Positions 13,378-21,853 of a stretch of 33,375 nucleotides of DNA are shown here, piece by piece (within the stretch, counting starts at the first letter, position 1; the number at the start of each line of letters is the position of its first letter). The notes beneath the pieces are model-generated. The model saw only the letters and a program-made list of their open reading frames with translations, ran no database searches and was not told where the DNA came from. Position numbers and translations under genes: made by a program. Source of the stretch: a virus; the IMG/VR virus record IMGVR_UViG_3300048625_000195, positions 1 through 33,375 of that record; one strand, 5' to 3'.

Positions 13378-16374
13378 TTAGTAGCCTTGAACACCAGAGT
13401 AAAGCTCTTTATCAAGGTCTTCCAACACTCTCTTCATTTTGCTTACATCATCAATATCGTCAAAGTTGACTGTCATATTAACGTTGTAAATCCTGTCTCC
13501 TACTACATCCTTCAAATGAGCCTTGGTAAGCATATACTCATTATCGCTTGTAGCGTTTGTCAAAGTTGCAGTAGTTCCAGGCTTAAGCACGCCACCATTG
13601 TCTACAGCCCAGTGATCGTGAGCATTTCCACCTGCGAAATTGTGCTGATTCCAGATAGCTCCGGTATATCTATGGTTTTGCCCATTGTGTAGGTTGTACT
13701 GCTGGTAAGGAGTAATAAGTTCCTTAGTGATCTTCTTGTAATTGTCATAAATGAATGATGCAACGTCTTTCCTAGGAGCAACGTCAACAGCTCTACCACT
13801 TGCGTGATAAGAAACATTTCCTGACAATGTACGGCTACCAGGACGGTAACCTGAGATAAGACCTAGACCAGGGAATTTAGACTGCAAGATTTGCATCTGC
13901 TTCTTGTATCCCATACCAGCAGAGCCAGCAGGAGCAGCATTCTTCTTGTCATCAGCCTTAATCCAATTCAATGCACCACCAACAAGCTTGTTTGCACCAG
14001 CCTTTAGTAGCCCATCAAATCCATTACCACCCTGCATAGAGTTGATGTAAGGGTAGATGAATTTATCAGCTACACTCTTAGCACCAGAATACAAAGCACC
14101 TCTAGCAGCTCCACCAACCTTATCTTTAATCCAGCCAACTACTCCACCACCAGAGAAATACTGAATCTCTTTACGTAGCTGAGCAAATCCCTTAGGACCA
14201 CCAATCTTCTTCATTTCCTTCTTTGTCAGAATACCTTCACCAGGAGTTAGCATTGCTGGCACTGTGTCTCTATTACCAGAACCAGGAGCAATACCACCCT
14301 TAGCAAACTTAGCAACAGCAGGAAGCTGAGCTAGTCCAACCTTAGAAGCAATGTTGTTCCACAAATTACGGATGTTGGCATATACAGGATCAATAACAAA
14401 GTTAACAGGCTTCTTAGCGACATCCTGTAGCTTGTTCCAAACCTTAGCTACACCATCTTTAGCTAGTGTGAATGCTCTAATAGTGTTGTCTTTGAAAGCA
14501 GTGAATTTATCTCCCATAGAACGAACCATATTACCGATGTGATCTCTCATACCAGTAATGAATCCCTTAACACCGTTGATAGCGTTGTTGATGTTAGTCT
14601 TCATGGTATTGAATCGAGAAGTAATACCATCCTTGATTGCATTACCCATATTGATTACATCATTTTTTGCATTAGTCCATGCTGTTTTCCAGCCATTAAC
14701 GAACCAATTCACAAAGCCCATTACGGTGCCTTTAATGCCTGACCAGATTCCTTTAACAATGTTAAGAAGAGCCTGACCTACATTCATAAGGATTCCCTTA
14801 ATTCCCTCCCATAGAGAGAACCAAATCTTATGCAATCCATCACCAGCACGCTTCCAGTCACCGGTAAATACACCAGCGAAGAAGTCAATAAGTCCACCAA
14901 GGATACCGATAACCGCCTTGATAGCGGCACCAAGAGCCTTAAAAATTGGACCTACAGCAGACCATAGGATATTAGAAATACCAAGAATGAAATTAAAGAA
15001 TGTTTGGAATTGGCTCTTATTCTCCATTACGACAGTCTTAATTTGATCAAAGATTTCCTTGAACGTTCCACCTAGAGCTTTTACCTTTTGGATAATTGGA
15101 CCTAGATTACTGAATGGTCCTGCTCCACCTTCACCGTTCCACAATGCTTTGAACTGCTTAACGCCTTCAGCAGCCATATTCAGGAAGTTACCTGCAATAT
15201 TAGTTGCCCACTGCTGTGCTGTTCGCTTAATAGTTTCAAACCTAGCAGCAGTAGTAGCACTAAGATCAGTAATCATTTGACCAGTAGTGTTACCTACCTT
15301 TGTAGCACCAGCAGCAACAACATCAAGACTGTTGAATACCTTAGGTCCCATGTCCTCAAACTGAGTACCGAACAATGCTACGGCTGTCTGAGACTGCTTT
15401 ACAGGGTCTTTAATCCCCTGGATCTTCTTGATTACCTGATCCAAAGCAGCAGTAGCTTCAGGTCCACCCTTAGCAAGAGCAGCAGGAATCTCAGTAGTAG
15501 ATAGTCCTAGCTCCTTGAATGCAGCAGTAGTTCCCTTAGATCCATCGATTGCTCGGATTGAGAATTCCTTGAATGCATCGTTTAGTAGGTCTGTGTTTCT
15601 AATACCAGCCTTTTGAGCCTGACTCATCAGACCTAGAGCAGCAGGACCAGTAACACCAAGCTTATTCCACTGTGTAGAGTATTCAGTCAACGAATCAATA
15701 AGGTCGTCGTTAACATCAAGACCCATCTGCGCACCCTTAGCAATAAGGTCGAATGCAGCAGTTGTGTTAGGAGCTAGACCGTTAGCTACAATGTTATTAG
15801 CAGCAGCAATAGATTCCTTAACGTCATATCCGAATACTTTCTGCAAGGTTAGACCCTGCTTAGTCATATCCTCCAAAGCCTTACCAGATGCACCAGTAAG
15901 CTTACCGATCAATCCGGCTGCATCTCCTACCTCAGCAGCAGAATCACCGAATCCCTGAGCATAAAGTTTACCTGAGATTGCACCATTAGCCTTTGACTCT
16001 TCAGGACTAAGACCAAACTTAGCCTTCATCTGAGCCTGTACGTTTTCCTTGTCGATTGCACTCATTACTGAGCCAGCAATAGCAGCACCTACAGCAGCAC
16101 CAACAGCAAGACCAGCAGTAGCAAGCATAGGACCCATAGCCTTAAGCTTTGATCCGAAACCTGTTCCTGATGCCTTAGCTGAATCTTCTCCTGCTGCACC
16201 AGCAGAAATAACAGCAGACTTATCACGCTTGAAGTGATCTGCAAGGCTCTTATTAAAGCCCTGTCCTGCCTTCTTACCTGCATCTCCTACTGACTTAGCA
16301 ATCTGTGCTTCATCAACAACAGCAGATACGGAGATGACTCCTTTACCAATATTTACTCCACCATTAGGCTGCAT
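13378..16374 (-). CDS. Tape measure protein with M15-like peptidase domain
   Basis: The 998-aa protein sets tail length. It has an Ala/Gly-rich N-terminus with a hydrophobic stretch (about residues 75-105), a tape-measure core with F-G-T-Q-F-E-D-M, and central hydrophobic helices (about 460-500) that may enter the host membrane. The C-terminal domain (about 825-930) carries S-G-Y-R-P-G, H-A-S-G-R-A-V-D-V and a late H-D-H. This is the metal-site pattern of M15/VanY-type D-Ala-D-Ala peptidases. Such domains in tape measures open peptidoglycan during DNA entry. GGAGGT lies 9 nt before ATG 16374. By the usual 0.15 nm per residue rule the tail would be roughly 150 nm. Confidence 0.92.
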   Translation of the reverse strand: MQPNGGVNIGKGVISVSAVVDEAQIAKSVGDAGKKAGQGFNKSLADHFKRDKSAVISAGAAGEDSAKASGTGFGSKLKAMGPMLATAGLAVGAAVGAAIAGSVMSAIDKENVQAQMKAKFGLSPEESKANGAISGKLYAQGFGDSAAEVGDAAGLIGKLTGASGKALEDMTKQGLTLQKVFGYDVKESIAAANNIVANGLAPNTTAAFDLIAKGAQMGLDVNDDLIDSLTEYSTQWNKLGVTGPAALGLMSQAQKAGIRNTDLLNDAFKEFSIRAIDGSKGTTAAFKELGLSTTEIPAALAKGGPEATAALDQVIKKIQGIKDPVKQSQTAVALFGTQFEDMGPKVFNSLDVVAAGATKVGNTTGQMITDLSATTAARFETIKRTAQQWATNIAGNFLNMAAEGVKQFKALWNGEGGAGPFSNLGPIIQKVKALGGTFKEIFDQIKTVVMENKSQFQTFFNFILGISNILWSAVGPIFKALGAAIKAVIGILGGLIDFFAGVFTGDWKRAGDGLHKIWFSLWEGIKGILMNVGQALLNIVKGIWSGIKGTVMGFVNWFVNGWKTAWTNAKNDVINMGNAIKDGITSRFNTMKTNINNAINGVKGFITGMRDHIGNMVRSMGDKFTAFKDNTIRAFTLAKDGVAKVWNKLQDVAKKPVNFVIDPVYANIRNLWNNIASKVGLAQLPAVAKFAKGGIAPGSGNRDTVPAMLTPGEGILTKKEMKKIGGPKGFAQLRKEIQYFSGGGVVGWIKDKVGGAARGALYSGAKSVADKFIYPYINSMQGGNGFDGLLKAGANKLVGGALNWIKADDKKNAAPAGSAGMGYKKQMQILQSKFPGLGLISGYRPGSRTLSGNVSYHASGRAVDVAPRKDVASFIYDNYKKITKELITPYQQYNLHNGQNHRYTGAIWNQHNFAGGNAHDHWAVDNGGVLKPGTTATLTNATSDNEYMLTKAHLKDVVGDRIYNVNMTVNFDDIDDVSKMKRVLEDLDKELYSGVQGY

Positions 16375-16391
16375 TTAGAGCCACCTCCTTC

Positions 16392-17161
16392 TCATTCATT
16401 CGGTTCGCTTCCTCTTTCAAGACCTTTACCTCCATTAGCTTTAGCAGCGAGAAGCATCCAGTTATAATCTCCATTAGGCTTCTTCAAGCCTGCAAGTCTT
16501 TGCTGCTGCCTCTTCTTTTCTAGCTCTGCTTCTCTAAGGAATCGTCTTCTTACTGCTCCTTCATAACCAGGAAGCTGCTTTACTAAGGCAAAGAACTGTT
16601 TAGAACTCATTCCACCAAAATCATCAGCATCAGGATTGATTTCTTTATTAGCGATAAACATAAAGTCAGACATGATCTCATCAGAATAGATGGTGTAATA
16701 ACCTATCTGCCTGACCTGCTTAACGAAAGGACCAATCCAATGAGTTTTATAATTAGTCACCATTGCCTTGATAAGCAAAAAGCTCAACTTAGCGAAGAAG
16801 TCTGAGGAGCTTAGGCTTTTCCCTCTTCTTCAATTTCTTCCTCTACGAAAGCAGAAGCAAGATGCTCCATTACCTCAGCAGTAATTGCCTTGAAGGTCTC
16901 AGGAGATAGGTTAAGCTTAGTGAATTCCTTGTACTGCTCATCACCTAGAGTTTCCTTAAAGGTATAAGTCATAGCAGATAGAGGATTTTCTTCAAGCATT
17001 TCAAGTGCAGTTGCCATAATTAGTGGAGAGATATCCTTGGATTCATACACAAGGAATTCTTTTTCTCCCCAAGTAAACAATACGTGTGTGCGCTCTGGAA
17101 TTGCTGGCACATCAAAGTGTAGAGGACCCTTACGCTTTACTTTCTTTCCGGCATTAGCCAT
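16392..17161 (-). CDS. Tail assembly chaperone, long frameshifted form
   Basis: Translation of the short chaperone (start 17161) can slip back one base at the heptamer GGGAAAA (plus 16817-16823) and continue in the next frame to the stop at 16392. The product is 256 aa (115 plus 141 residues). The downstream frame runs without stops from the slip site through K-S-L-S-S-S-D-F-F and has no good ribosome site of its own. This gene pair, directly before the tape measure, is the classical lambda gpG/gpGT arrangement that guides tail-tube polymerisation. The slip heptamer is in the right phase (G GGA AAA), three codons before the stop. Confidence 0.85.
16811..17161 (-). CDS. Tail assembly chaperone, short form (gpG-like)
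   Basis: The 116-aa product of normal termination starts at ATG 17161 after AAGGA. It has a basic start, a beta-rich middle and an acidic helical C-terminus with an E-E-E-I-E-E-E run. This is typical of the short tail chaperones made in excess over the frameshifted form. It lies between the major tail gene and the tape measure. The 30-bp dispersed element (copy 7) lies 39 bp upstream of its start. Confidence 0.85.
   Translation of the reverse strand: MANAGKKVKRKGPLHFDVPAIPERTHVLFTWGEKEFLVYESKDISPLIMATALEMLEENPLSAMTYTFKETLGDEQYKEFTKLNLSPETFKAITAEVMEHLASAFVEEEIEEEGKA
16817..16823 (-). promoter_or_regulatory. -1 ribosomal frameshift heptamer GGGAAAA
   Basis: Codons GAG-GGA-AAA-GCC-TAA place G GGA AAA in the X XXY YYZ phase used for -1 slippage, three codons before the stop of the short chaperone frame. 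Confidence 0.85.
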
Positions 17162-17199
17162 TTTATTTTCCTTCTCTCATTCATTCGAGTGCTCACCAA

Positions 17200-17229
17200 A
17201 GTTAGCGGCACTAACAACAGTAATCCTAG
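17200..17229 (-). repeat. 30-bp dispersed element, copy 7
   Basis: A perfect copy in minus orientation between the major tail gene and the tail chaperone, directly following a hairpin. Confidence 0.9.
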
Positions 17230-17231
17230 TA

Positions 17232-17265
17232 AGTAAGGCTACCCAAGAATATGAATAGCCTTACT
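17232..17265 (-). terminator. Hairpin after the major tail protein gene
   Basis: AGTAAGGCTA (17232-17241) pairs with TAGCCTTACT (17256-17265), a 10-bp stem. No U-run follows; the 30-bp element does. It may attenuate transcription or protect the abundant tail-protein message. Confidence 0.55.
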
Positions 17266-17278
17266 CGTCTAGTTAATA

Positions 17279-17863
17279 TCAAGCAGGAGTCTGCTCAAGA
17301 ATTACGAATGGTGCAGTAGTCTCATCAATTCCGTATACAGTCCAAGTAACAGGTAGACCCTGCTGATCTTCACGACCATAAGCTAGTTCTGATCCAGAAG
17401 TTGGAAGACAACGCTTGAAGATTATTCTACGACGCTTGTTAATGCCCTGTAGACCAGATGGAGCATCTGTGTCTAGGATCAGAGTCATATAAGGCATCTG
17501 GAAATCATTCATAGCAGCAGGAGTGAACTTAGTAACCTTGTTTGTGTCAAGAGTTGCATCTACAGTTCCGTCTGCTAGCACATAAGCTAGATTAGCTAGA
17601 GTGATTTCAGCTAGAGTCATTTCAACAGTAATTGTGTAGTCAGTGTTAGCAGCTCCTAGAGCAATCTTTACCTGATCTGCACGGTACTCAGTGAAGTCTA
17701 GTTCCTGATTCCAGGTAACTCCACCATTGGTAAATCCAGGGCTCACGAATGGAGCTGCTGGGTTAGCTAGAAGAGCTGTCTCAGTCTCAGCAGGAAGAGA
17801 TGAGCCGTAAGGTGCTACCCAAATCTTTGCATTAGAGACTAGCAAGTTTCCTGCATTAGCCAT
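17279..17863 (-). CDS. Major tail (tube) protein
   Basis: The 194-aa protein is beta-rich. It begins MANAGNLLVSNAKIWVAPYG and has the G-G-V-T-W-N-Q-E strand and the T-I-T-V-E-M-T-L-A-E segment usual in siphovirus tail tube proteins of the gpV/MTP fold. GAGGA precedes ATG 17863. Its place between the tail terminator protein and the frameshifted chaperones is diagnostic. A hairpin and the boundary element follow, consistent with a highly expressed, separately regulated message. Confidence 0.88.
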   Translation of the reverse strand: MANAGNLLVSNAKIWVAPYGSSLPAETETALLANPAAPFVSPGFTNGGVTWNQELDFTEYRADQVKIALGAANTDYTITVEMTLAEITLANLAYVLADGTVDATLDTNKVTKFTPAAMNDFQMPYMTLILDTDAPSGLQGINKRRRIIFKRCLPTSGSELAYGREDQQGLPVTWTVYGIDETTAPFVILEQTPA

Positions 17864-17880
17864 ATTAATTCCTCATTTCA

Positions 17881-18357
17881 TTAAGAAGTGGGTAGTGCTA
17901 CCCATAGAATTCTAAGATCGACCATATAGATGGCACGATTATCATTAACTAGCCTGAAGTCTCTACGTGGACCTGTGGCTATTGTTGCTTCCAGAATCGA
18001 TACAGGGTAGTACCTGCTAGGCAATTCCAGCTTTCCTTTTAATACGTTGTAATGCTGGTTAGGCAACGTTGAATTAACTACCTTTTCAGCTATAGCATTA
18101 GCCTTAGGATAAGGTGGCTTACTTGCATTCGGAGTGAAAGCAAAGCATTCAATAGTTGCTACAGTTTCACGGACTGTAGTGTAGCGATTGATGTCCTCAA
18201 AGACAGCCCCTACTCTAATAAATCCTGTATCCTGCCAAGGATAATTGCCAGAACCATCAGGACCAGGCAGATCAGTAGCAACATTATTACCAATAACATT
18301 AATAGCCTTGAGATAACTCACTACTACTGTTTCTGCATTCGGCAATAGATCTGCCAT
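17881..18357 (-). CDS. Tail terminator / head-tail joining protein
   Basis: The 158-aa protein starts at ATG 18357 after GTAGGTGAG. The alternating strands and helix, with V-A-T-I-E-C-F-A-F-T near residue 75 and a final hydrophobic strand (V-D-L-R-I-L-W-V-A-L), suit the lambda gpU / HK97 gp10-gp11 region. This is supported by its position after the HK97 gp10-like gene and before the major tail gene. It would cap the tail tube and join it to the head. Confidence 0.7.
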   Translation of the reverse strand: MADLLPNAETVVVSYLKAINVIGNNVATDLPGPDGSGNYPWQDTGFIRVGAVFEDINRYTTVRETVATIECFAFTPNASKPPYPKANAIAEKVVNSTLPNQHYNVLKGKLELPSRYYPVSILEATIATGPRRDFRLVNDNRAIYMVDLRILWVALPTS

Positions 18358-18396
18358 ATACTCACCTACCTTCAAAAAAATAGCCCGCAACTGACA

Positions 18397-18780
18397 TTAG
18401 TTAACCTCTTTCAACTTACGCTTCTTATACAGCGCAGGTCGCATGAAAGGTTGCTCAGGCGTTCCAGGGTGATTAACAATTCTGCCATAATATTCTCCCG
18501 TACCATCAGATAGAGAGTAATCGCCTTTAGCTTCGATAATGTGAGGGTCAGAACCATATTCAGTAGGAGCCCAGTGATCGGTACCTACTACAACAGATCC
18601 AGTTAGTTCGCCTTCTCTGTGCACAACTTCAATAGAGTCATGTAGTTCCATAGTGTCCTTAGGAACTAATCTCCTAGCATCATCAGCAATATCCTCAAGG
18701 ATATTCTTTACTGATTCTGCTGAGTTGTGCTCGATTTGAACCATGCCTTTAAGGTCTAGCTCAAACTTATCTTTAGCCAT
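18397..18780 (-). CDS. HK97 gp10-like head-tail/tail completion protein
   Basis: The 127-aa protein has an N-terminal helix, then the signature region S-V-V-V-G-T-D-H-W-A-P-T-E-Y-G-S and, near the C-terminus, H-P-G-T-P-E-Q-P-F-M-R-P-A-L. These two segments are the hallmark of the HK97 gp10 family. GGGGTG lies 8 nt before ATG 18780. The start overlaps a 25-codon micro-ORF. The protein is expected at the head-tail interface. Confidence 0.88.
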   Translation of the reverse strand: MAKDKFELDLKGMVQIEHNSAESVKNILEDIADDARRLVPKDTMELHDSIEVVHREGELTGSVVVGTDHWAPTEYGSDPHIIEAKGDYSLSDGTGEYYGRIVNHPGTPEQPFMRPALYKKRKLKEVN

Positions 18781-18850
18781 TGTTAATCACCCCGCCTTTG
18801 TCAGTTACGGGTAAAAGTCTTGCAGAACTCTTGTCGAATTCTTTAGTCAT
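18773..18850 (-). CDS. 25-aa micro-ORF between connector genes
   Basis: ATG 18850 overlaps the stop of the upstream connector gene as TAATG. The ORF reads MTKEFDKSSARLLPVTDKGG and five more residues, then stops 8 nt inside the gp10-like gene. It may be a truncated connector peptide or a translational relay between the two genes. There is no other evidence that it is a functional protein. Confidence 0.35.
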   Translation of the reverse strand: MTKEFDKSSARLLPVTDKGGVINNG

Positions 18851-19185
18851 TAGTTAGATGCCCTTCTTAGTTGACATCTTAGATCCATTCCTGTCATCGG
18901 ATTGAATAGCTGAGTTACCTCATCTACAACCCAACGAATATCAGTCTTAAGATCTCGTACAATTTGATCCTGTACGATTCCTGAATTAGGCTTGCACCTC
19001 ATTACAGCGTATCGAACATAAGTCAGTGTCTTGTTATCTGAAGGCTCGGCAATCAATTGCCTACGCTCAATAAGAGACACAGGAATAGGATTGCCAATAG
19101 GATCTGAACTAGCTACAGGATCACCGTATTCATCTAGTTCAATAGAGCCTTCAATTTGAACAGTAGTATTAGCTAGGCTTCTCAT
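18850..19185 (-). CDS. Head-tail connector / stopper protein
   Basis: The 111-aa protein starts at ATG 19185, which overlaps the upstream stop as ATGA and has GGGAG upstream. It is beta-rich: V-Q-I-E-G-S-I-E-L-D, a loop with D-P-V-A-S-S-D-P-I-G-N-P-I-P, then R-Y-A-V-M-R-C-K. Both fold and position are consistent with the SPP1 gp16 / HK97 head-closure class. It directly follows the adaptor gene. Confidence 0.65.
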   Translation of the reverse strand: MRSLANTTVQIEGSIELDEYGDPVASSDPIGNPIPVSLIERRQLIAEPSDNKTLTYVRYAVMRCKPNSGIVQDQIVRDLKTDIRWVVDEVTQLFNPMTGMDLRCQLRRASN

Positions 19186-19643
19186 GAAAGTTTCTCCCAA
19201 CGTGTGTAGTTGTCAGAAGATTCATTCAAGAAATTCCTATAAGCTAGTGCAAGCAATGCTGCCTTATCCTCAGTGACAGGATTACGCTTCCATGTAAGGT
19301 TACGCAAATACCTAATAGTTAGAGGATGGAGCATTTGGGCTGCAATATCTACACCTCCACCAGCAGCCTTAGCCATATTGAATGACTGACCATCAGCAGA
19401 TGCAGATTCAATTAGTGTTCTGTATCCATAATCAGGCTGATCAGCTAGGAACAGAGCTTGCCATGCCATAGCCTTCTTAATTCTGCGAAGATCCCTAGTA
19501 TCAATGCTAGGAATATCTTCAACTTCACGATTAATGAATGCTTCTACAGCAGAAATTGCCATAGCATAATTAGCATCACTAATAGCAGAAGAGTCTACAG
19601 AAATAAGAGCGGCTGCCTCAGCCTTACTAGTAAACCAAGCCAT
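19182..19643 (-). CDS. Head-tail adaptor protein (gp6/gp15-like)
   Basis: The 153-aa mostly helical protein begins MAWFTSKAEAAALISVDS. A repeated A-I-S-A-V-E-A-F-I-N helix and the K-K-A-M-A-W-Q-A-L-F-L segment resemble phage connector adaptors (HK97 gp6, SPP1 gp15). GAGAGG lies upstream of ATG 19643. It comes second after the capsid gene and is coupled to the next connector by ATGA overlap. Confidence 0.7.
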   Translation of the reverse strand: MAWFTSKAEAAALISVDSSAISDANYAMAISAVEAFINREVEDIPSIDTRDLRRIKKAMAWQALFLADQPDYGYRTLIESASADGQSFNMAKAAGGGVDIAAQMLHPLTIRYLRNLTWKRNPVTEDKAALLALAYRNFLNESSDNYTRWEKLS

Positions 19644-19659
19644 AACAGCCGCCTCTCAA

Positions 19660-20052
19660 TTAGTTAATGTGCTTTGATTCTGAAGGAGCTAGAGTTTCTG
19701 CACCAGTAGGGTTGTCCTCTACAGGCTTTACATTCACAGAATAAGTAAGCTCAACACTTACACCATCTGCCTGAACTTCTGCACCTTCAAACTTAGCCTC
19801 ACCTAGTGGGTGAAGTCCTCGTACAAGTGCTTCAGAAAGAGTACCTACAAGATTAGGTTCGTGATCGAAATATGCTGAAACCTTGTCCCATGAAGGGCTC
19901 TTGTGCTGTTCAACAAAGATCTTCTTATAGCGTGTGCCTTCTGAACCATCTGTTGCTCGTGCAGCTACGTAATCAGCAGTTGTCTTATCTTCAGCAAGCT
20001 TCGCATCGGTAAGAGGTGCCTCAGTAGCCTTAGGCTTAACGTCCTTAGCCAT
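19660..20052 (-). CDS. Head-module protein, unknown
   Basis: The 130-aa protein has a Lys/Thr/Ala-rich first 35 residues, a middle containing W-D-K-V-S-A-Y-F-D, and a beta strand V-S-V-E-L-T-Y-S-V-N-V. GGAGG precedes ATG 20052. A large hairpin lies between it and the capsid gene. Proteins at this position in actinophages are often head decoration or head fibre subunits, but I see no family motif. Confidence 0.6.
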   Translation of the reverse strand: MAKDVKPKATEAPLTDAKLAEDKTTADYVAARATDGSEGTRYKKIFVEQHKSPSWDKVSAYFDHEPNLVGTLSEALVRGLHPLGEAKFEGAEVQADGVSVELTYSVNVKPVEDNPTGAETLAPSESKHIN

Positions 20053-20073
20053 ATCATTTCCTCCAAGTTAGGT

Positions 20074-20113
20074 TGATGTGAGCCCTATTCAATTAAGGAT
20101 AGGGCTCACATCA
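20074..20113 (-). other. 15-bp stem hairpin after the capsid gene
   Basis: TGATGTGAGCCCTAT (20074-20088) pairs perfectly with ATAGGGCTCACATCA (20099-20113) across a 10-nt loop. It lies 5 bp after the capsid stop and lacks a U-tract. It could be a weak terminator or an mRNA 3'-end stabiliser that raises capsid yield. Confidence 0.75.
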
Positions 20114-20118
20114 GTTGA

Positions 20119-21078
20119 TTAGCTAGTACGCTCAAGTACAGCTACACCGTTTACGTTACCTACAGCGAAACCACGACGCATAGCAGCCTTCATTAGGGCT
20201 TCGTCAGTGATGTAACCAGAACCAACGTTTACGTCCTGGAAGCTGAATCCAGGAGCACCATTAGATACACCAGGAAGGTTAGCAACACCCTTGATTAGAA
20301 GGCTGCGGTTAGCAACGATCAATAGAGGGTTACCGTTTGTACCAGCAACACCAGGAGTTGAAGAACCTGAAGCACCAGTAGCAGTAGCAGAAACCTTTGC
20401 ACCCTGGCTCCATAGAACAGGAACACCTAGAAGAGTACGTCCTTCCCATCCACCAGTAAGAGCATTGTCAATTAGAGGAACGTTGTTTCCTGTAATTCCA
20501 AGAGTCTCGAAACGGAAAGTTGGGTGAGCGATGATTACTAGGTCAGAACCCCAGTCACCAGCACCAACAGCACTAATAGTTTCTACAAGCTTTGCGTAAG
20601 TTAGAGCACCAGCAGTAGCCTTTAGGTTAGCGTTAGCAGTATATCCAACTGCTGCATCAGCCTGAGTTACTGTGTAGTAAACAGAGTTGAATGGAACAGT
20701 AGTACCGTTAGCTACAACCTTAGTTCCTAGAGCAGCGTTGTCGAAGAACTTACCCATAGCGTAAGCAGCATCTACACGCTTTACAGCTAGAGGATCGATA
20801 GTAGTATCTGTTAGGTCTTCTACAGCGATACGCTCAATTCCACCGATCTTACGAGCAATAAGCTCTACGTAATCGTTGGTTGAAGTGCTTTCAGAGTAAA
20901 TACCACCCTTAGCAACAGTACCTACAGTGAATCCACCAGAACGAGGAACACGCTTAAGGTCTGATGCCATTACTTCAGTACGAGCAGCTAGCTCTACAGC
21001 AGAACCCTTGTCTGCTACCTGGATAACAGAGGCAGCAACCTCATCAGGAATCCAGTTTTCATAAGTTTCACGTGCCAT
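20119..21078 (-). CDS. Major capsid protein (HK97 fold)
   Basis: The 319-aa protein begins MARETYENWIPDEVAASVIQ. It has an N-arm, then the segment P-R-S-G-G-F-T-V-G-T, an acidic-loop helix (V-E-D-L-T-D-T-T-I-D-P-L), and a P-domain strand (V-I-I-A-H-P-T-F-R). The C-terminal region includes L-L-I-V-A-N-R-S and the F-Q-D-V-N-V-G-S-G-Y motif. Start ATG 21078 is chosen because AAGGAG lies 9 nt upstream; an in-frame extension to 21135 would swallow that site. It follows the scaffold gene and is flanked by hairpin-rich spacers. Confidence 0.92.
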   Translation of the reverse strand: MARETYENWIPDEVAASVIQVADKGSAVELAARTEVMASDLKRVPRSGGFTVGTVAKGGIYSESTSTNDYVELIARKIGGIERIAVEDLTDTTIDPLAVKRVDAAYAMGKFFDNAALGTKVVANGTTVPFNSVYYTVTQADAAVGYTANANLKATAGALTYAKLVETISAVGAGDWGSDLVIIAHPTFRFETLGITGNNVPLIDNALTGGWEGRTLLGVPVLWSQGAKVSATATGASGSSTPGVAGTNGNPLLIVANRSLLIKGVANLPGVSNGAPGFSFQDVNVGSGYITDEALMKAAMRRGFAVGNVNGVAVLERTS

Positions 21079-21272
21079 TATAAATCTCCTTAGTATTAGG
21101 CACTGGATATGGGCATTCATATAGCCCATTGCCAATATTGGCGAATTAATTTAAAACGCCCTGACAAAGGGCAAAATGCAATTTGCTAGAATAGCCCGAC
21201 TCGGATTATCCTATGCGCTAATTGCGGAGTTTCTTTCCGACACGGAAAGAAGTCTATTGTTATTCTTATCGG
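21079..21272 (-). promoter_or_regulatory. Hairpin-rich spacer before the capsid gene
   Basis: The spacer holds a CCGATAA motif touching the scaffold stop (21266-21272) and the stem TTCTTTCCG/CGGAAAGAA with loop ACA (21231-21251). It also has an AT-rich stretch around 21140-21165 and the perfect palindrome GCCAATATTGGC (21131-21142). A capsid promoter probably lies here, but no standard -35/-10 pair stands out. Confidence 0.5.
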
Positions 21273-21821
21273 TTACTTCCTACCGGAAATCTTAAGCATT
21301 CTTTTAGACGCCTCGCTCAGTCCAGATGGAGCATTAGAACTACCTGACTTATCACCTGTATCAGGCTTACGTCCACCATTCTTTTTAGCTGGTGTATCTG
21401 AGGTTGCCTTAGCAAACAATTCAGGAAAATCTTCCTTAAGTTCATCAAGGTCAATTCCTACAAGATCACCATCATCGTCAATCTCAATATCTTCCAGATC
21501 TACAAGCTTGGCAAACTTCTTAGCCTGCACATCGCTAAGTCCTTCTGTACGAAGATATGAAATAGCAAGAGCACGCTTAGCTTTATCAGAAAGATCAGGA
21601 GCAGCTTCCTTGTCCTCAGGCTTAGGAGCTTCTTTAAGCTTCTTACCTAGGCGTGTGCGCTCGGCATTAGCCTTCTTAAGGGCTCTATCCTTTTCTGCAA
21701 TTTGAGCCTTTAGCTCTTCAATAGTAGGTTCTTCAGCTTCATTATCATCAGTCTCGTCTTCATCAACCTCTTCGGTTTCCTCAACGTTCTGATCTTCAGC
21801 CTTCTCATCTTCCTTAGGCAT
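21273..21821 (-). CDS. Capsid scaffolding protein
   Basis: The 182-aa protein is strongly acidic at the N-terminus (E-D-E/E-E-T-E-E-V-D-E-D runs), has a coiled coil (about residues 35-75), and ends with a basic helix (S-K-R-M-L-K-I-S-G-R-K) that would bind capsid subunits. This is the standard design of phage scaffolds. I chose ATG 21821 because GGAGGA lies 8 nt upstream; a GTG nine codons earlier is possible. It lies between the MuF-like gene and the capsid gene. CCGTGTCGG motifs flank it. Confidence 0.85.
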   Translation of the reverse strand: MPKEDEKAEDQNVEETEEVDEDETDDNEAEEPTIEELKAQIAEKDRALKKANAERTRLGKKLKEAPKPEDKEAAPDLSDKAKRALAISYLRTEGLSDVQAKKFAKLVDLEDIEIDDDGDLVGIDLDELKEDFPELFAKATSDTPAKKNGGRKPDTGDKSGSSNAPSGLSEASKRMLKISGRK

Positions 21822-21853
21822 TTCTATTTCCTCCATCTGTTCCGACACGGAAC

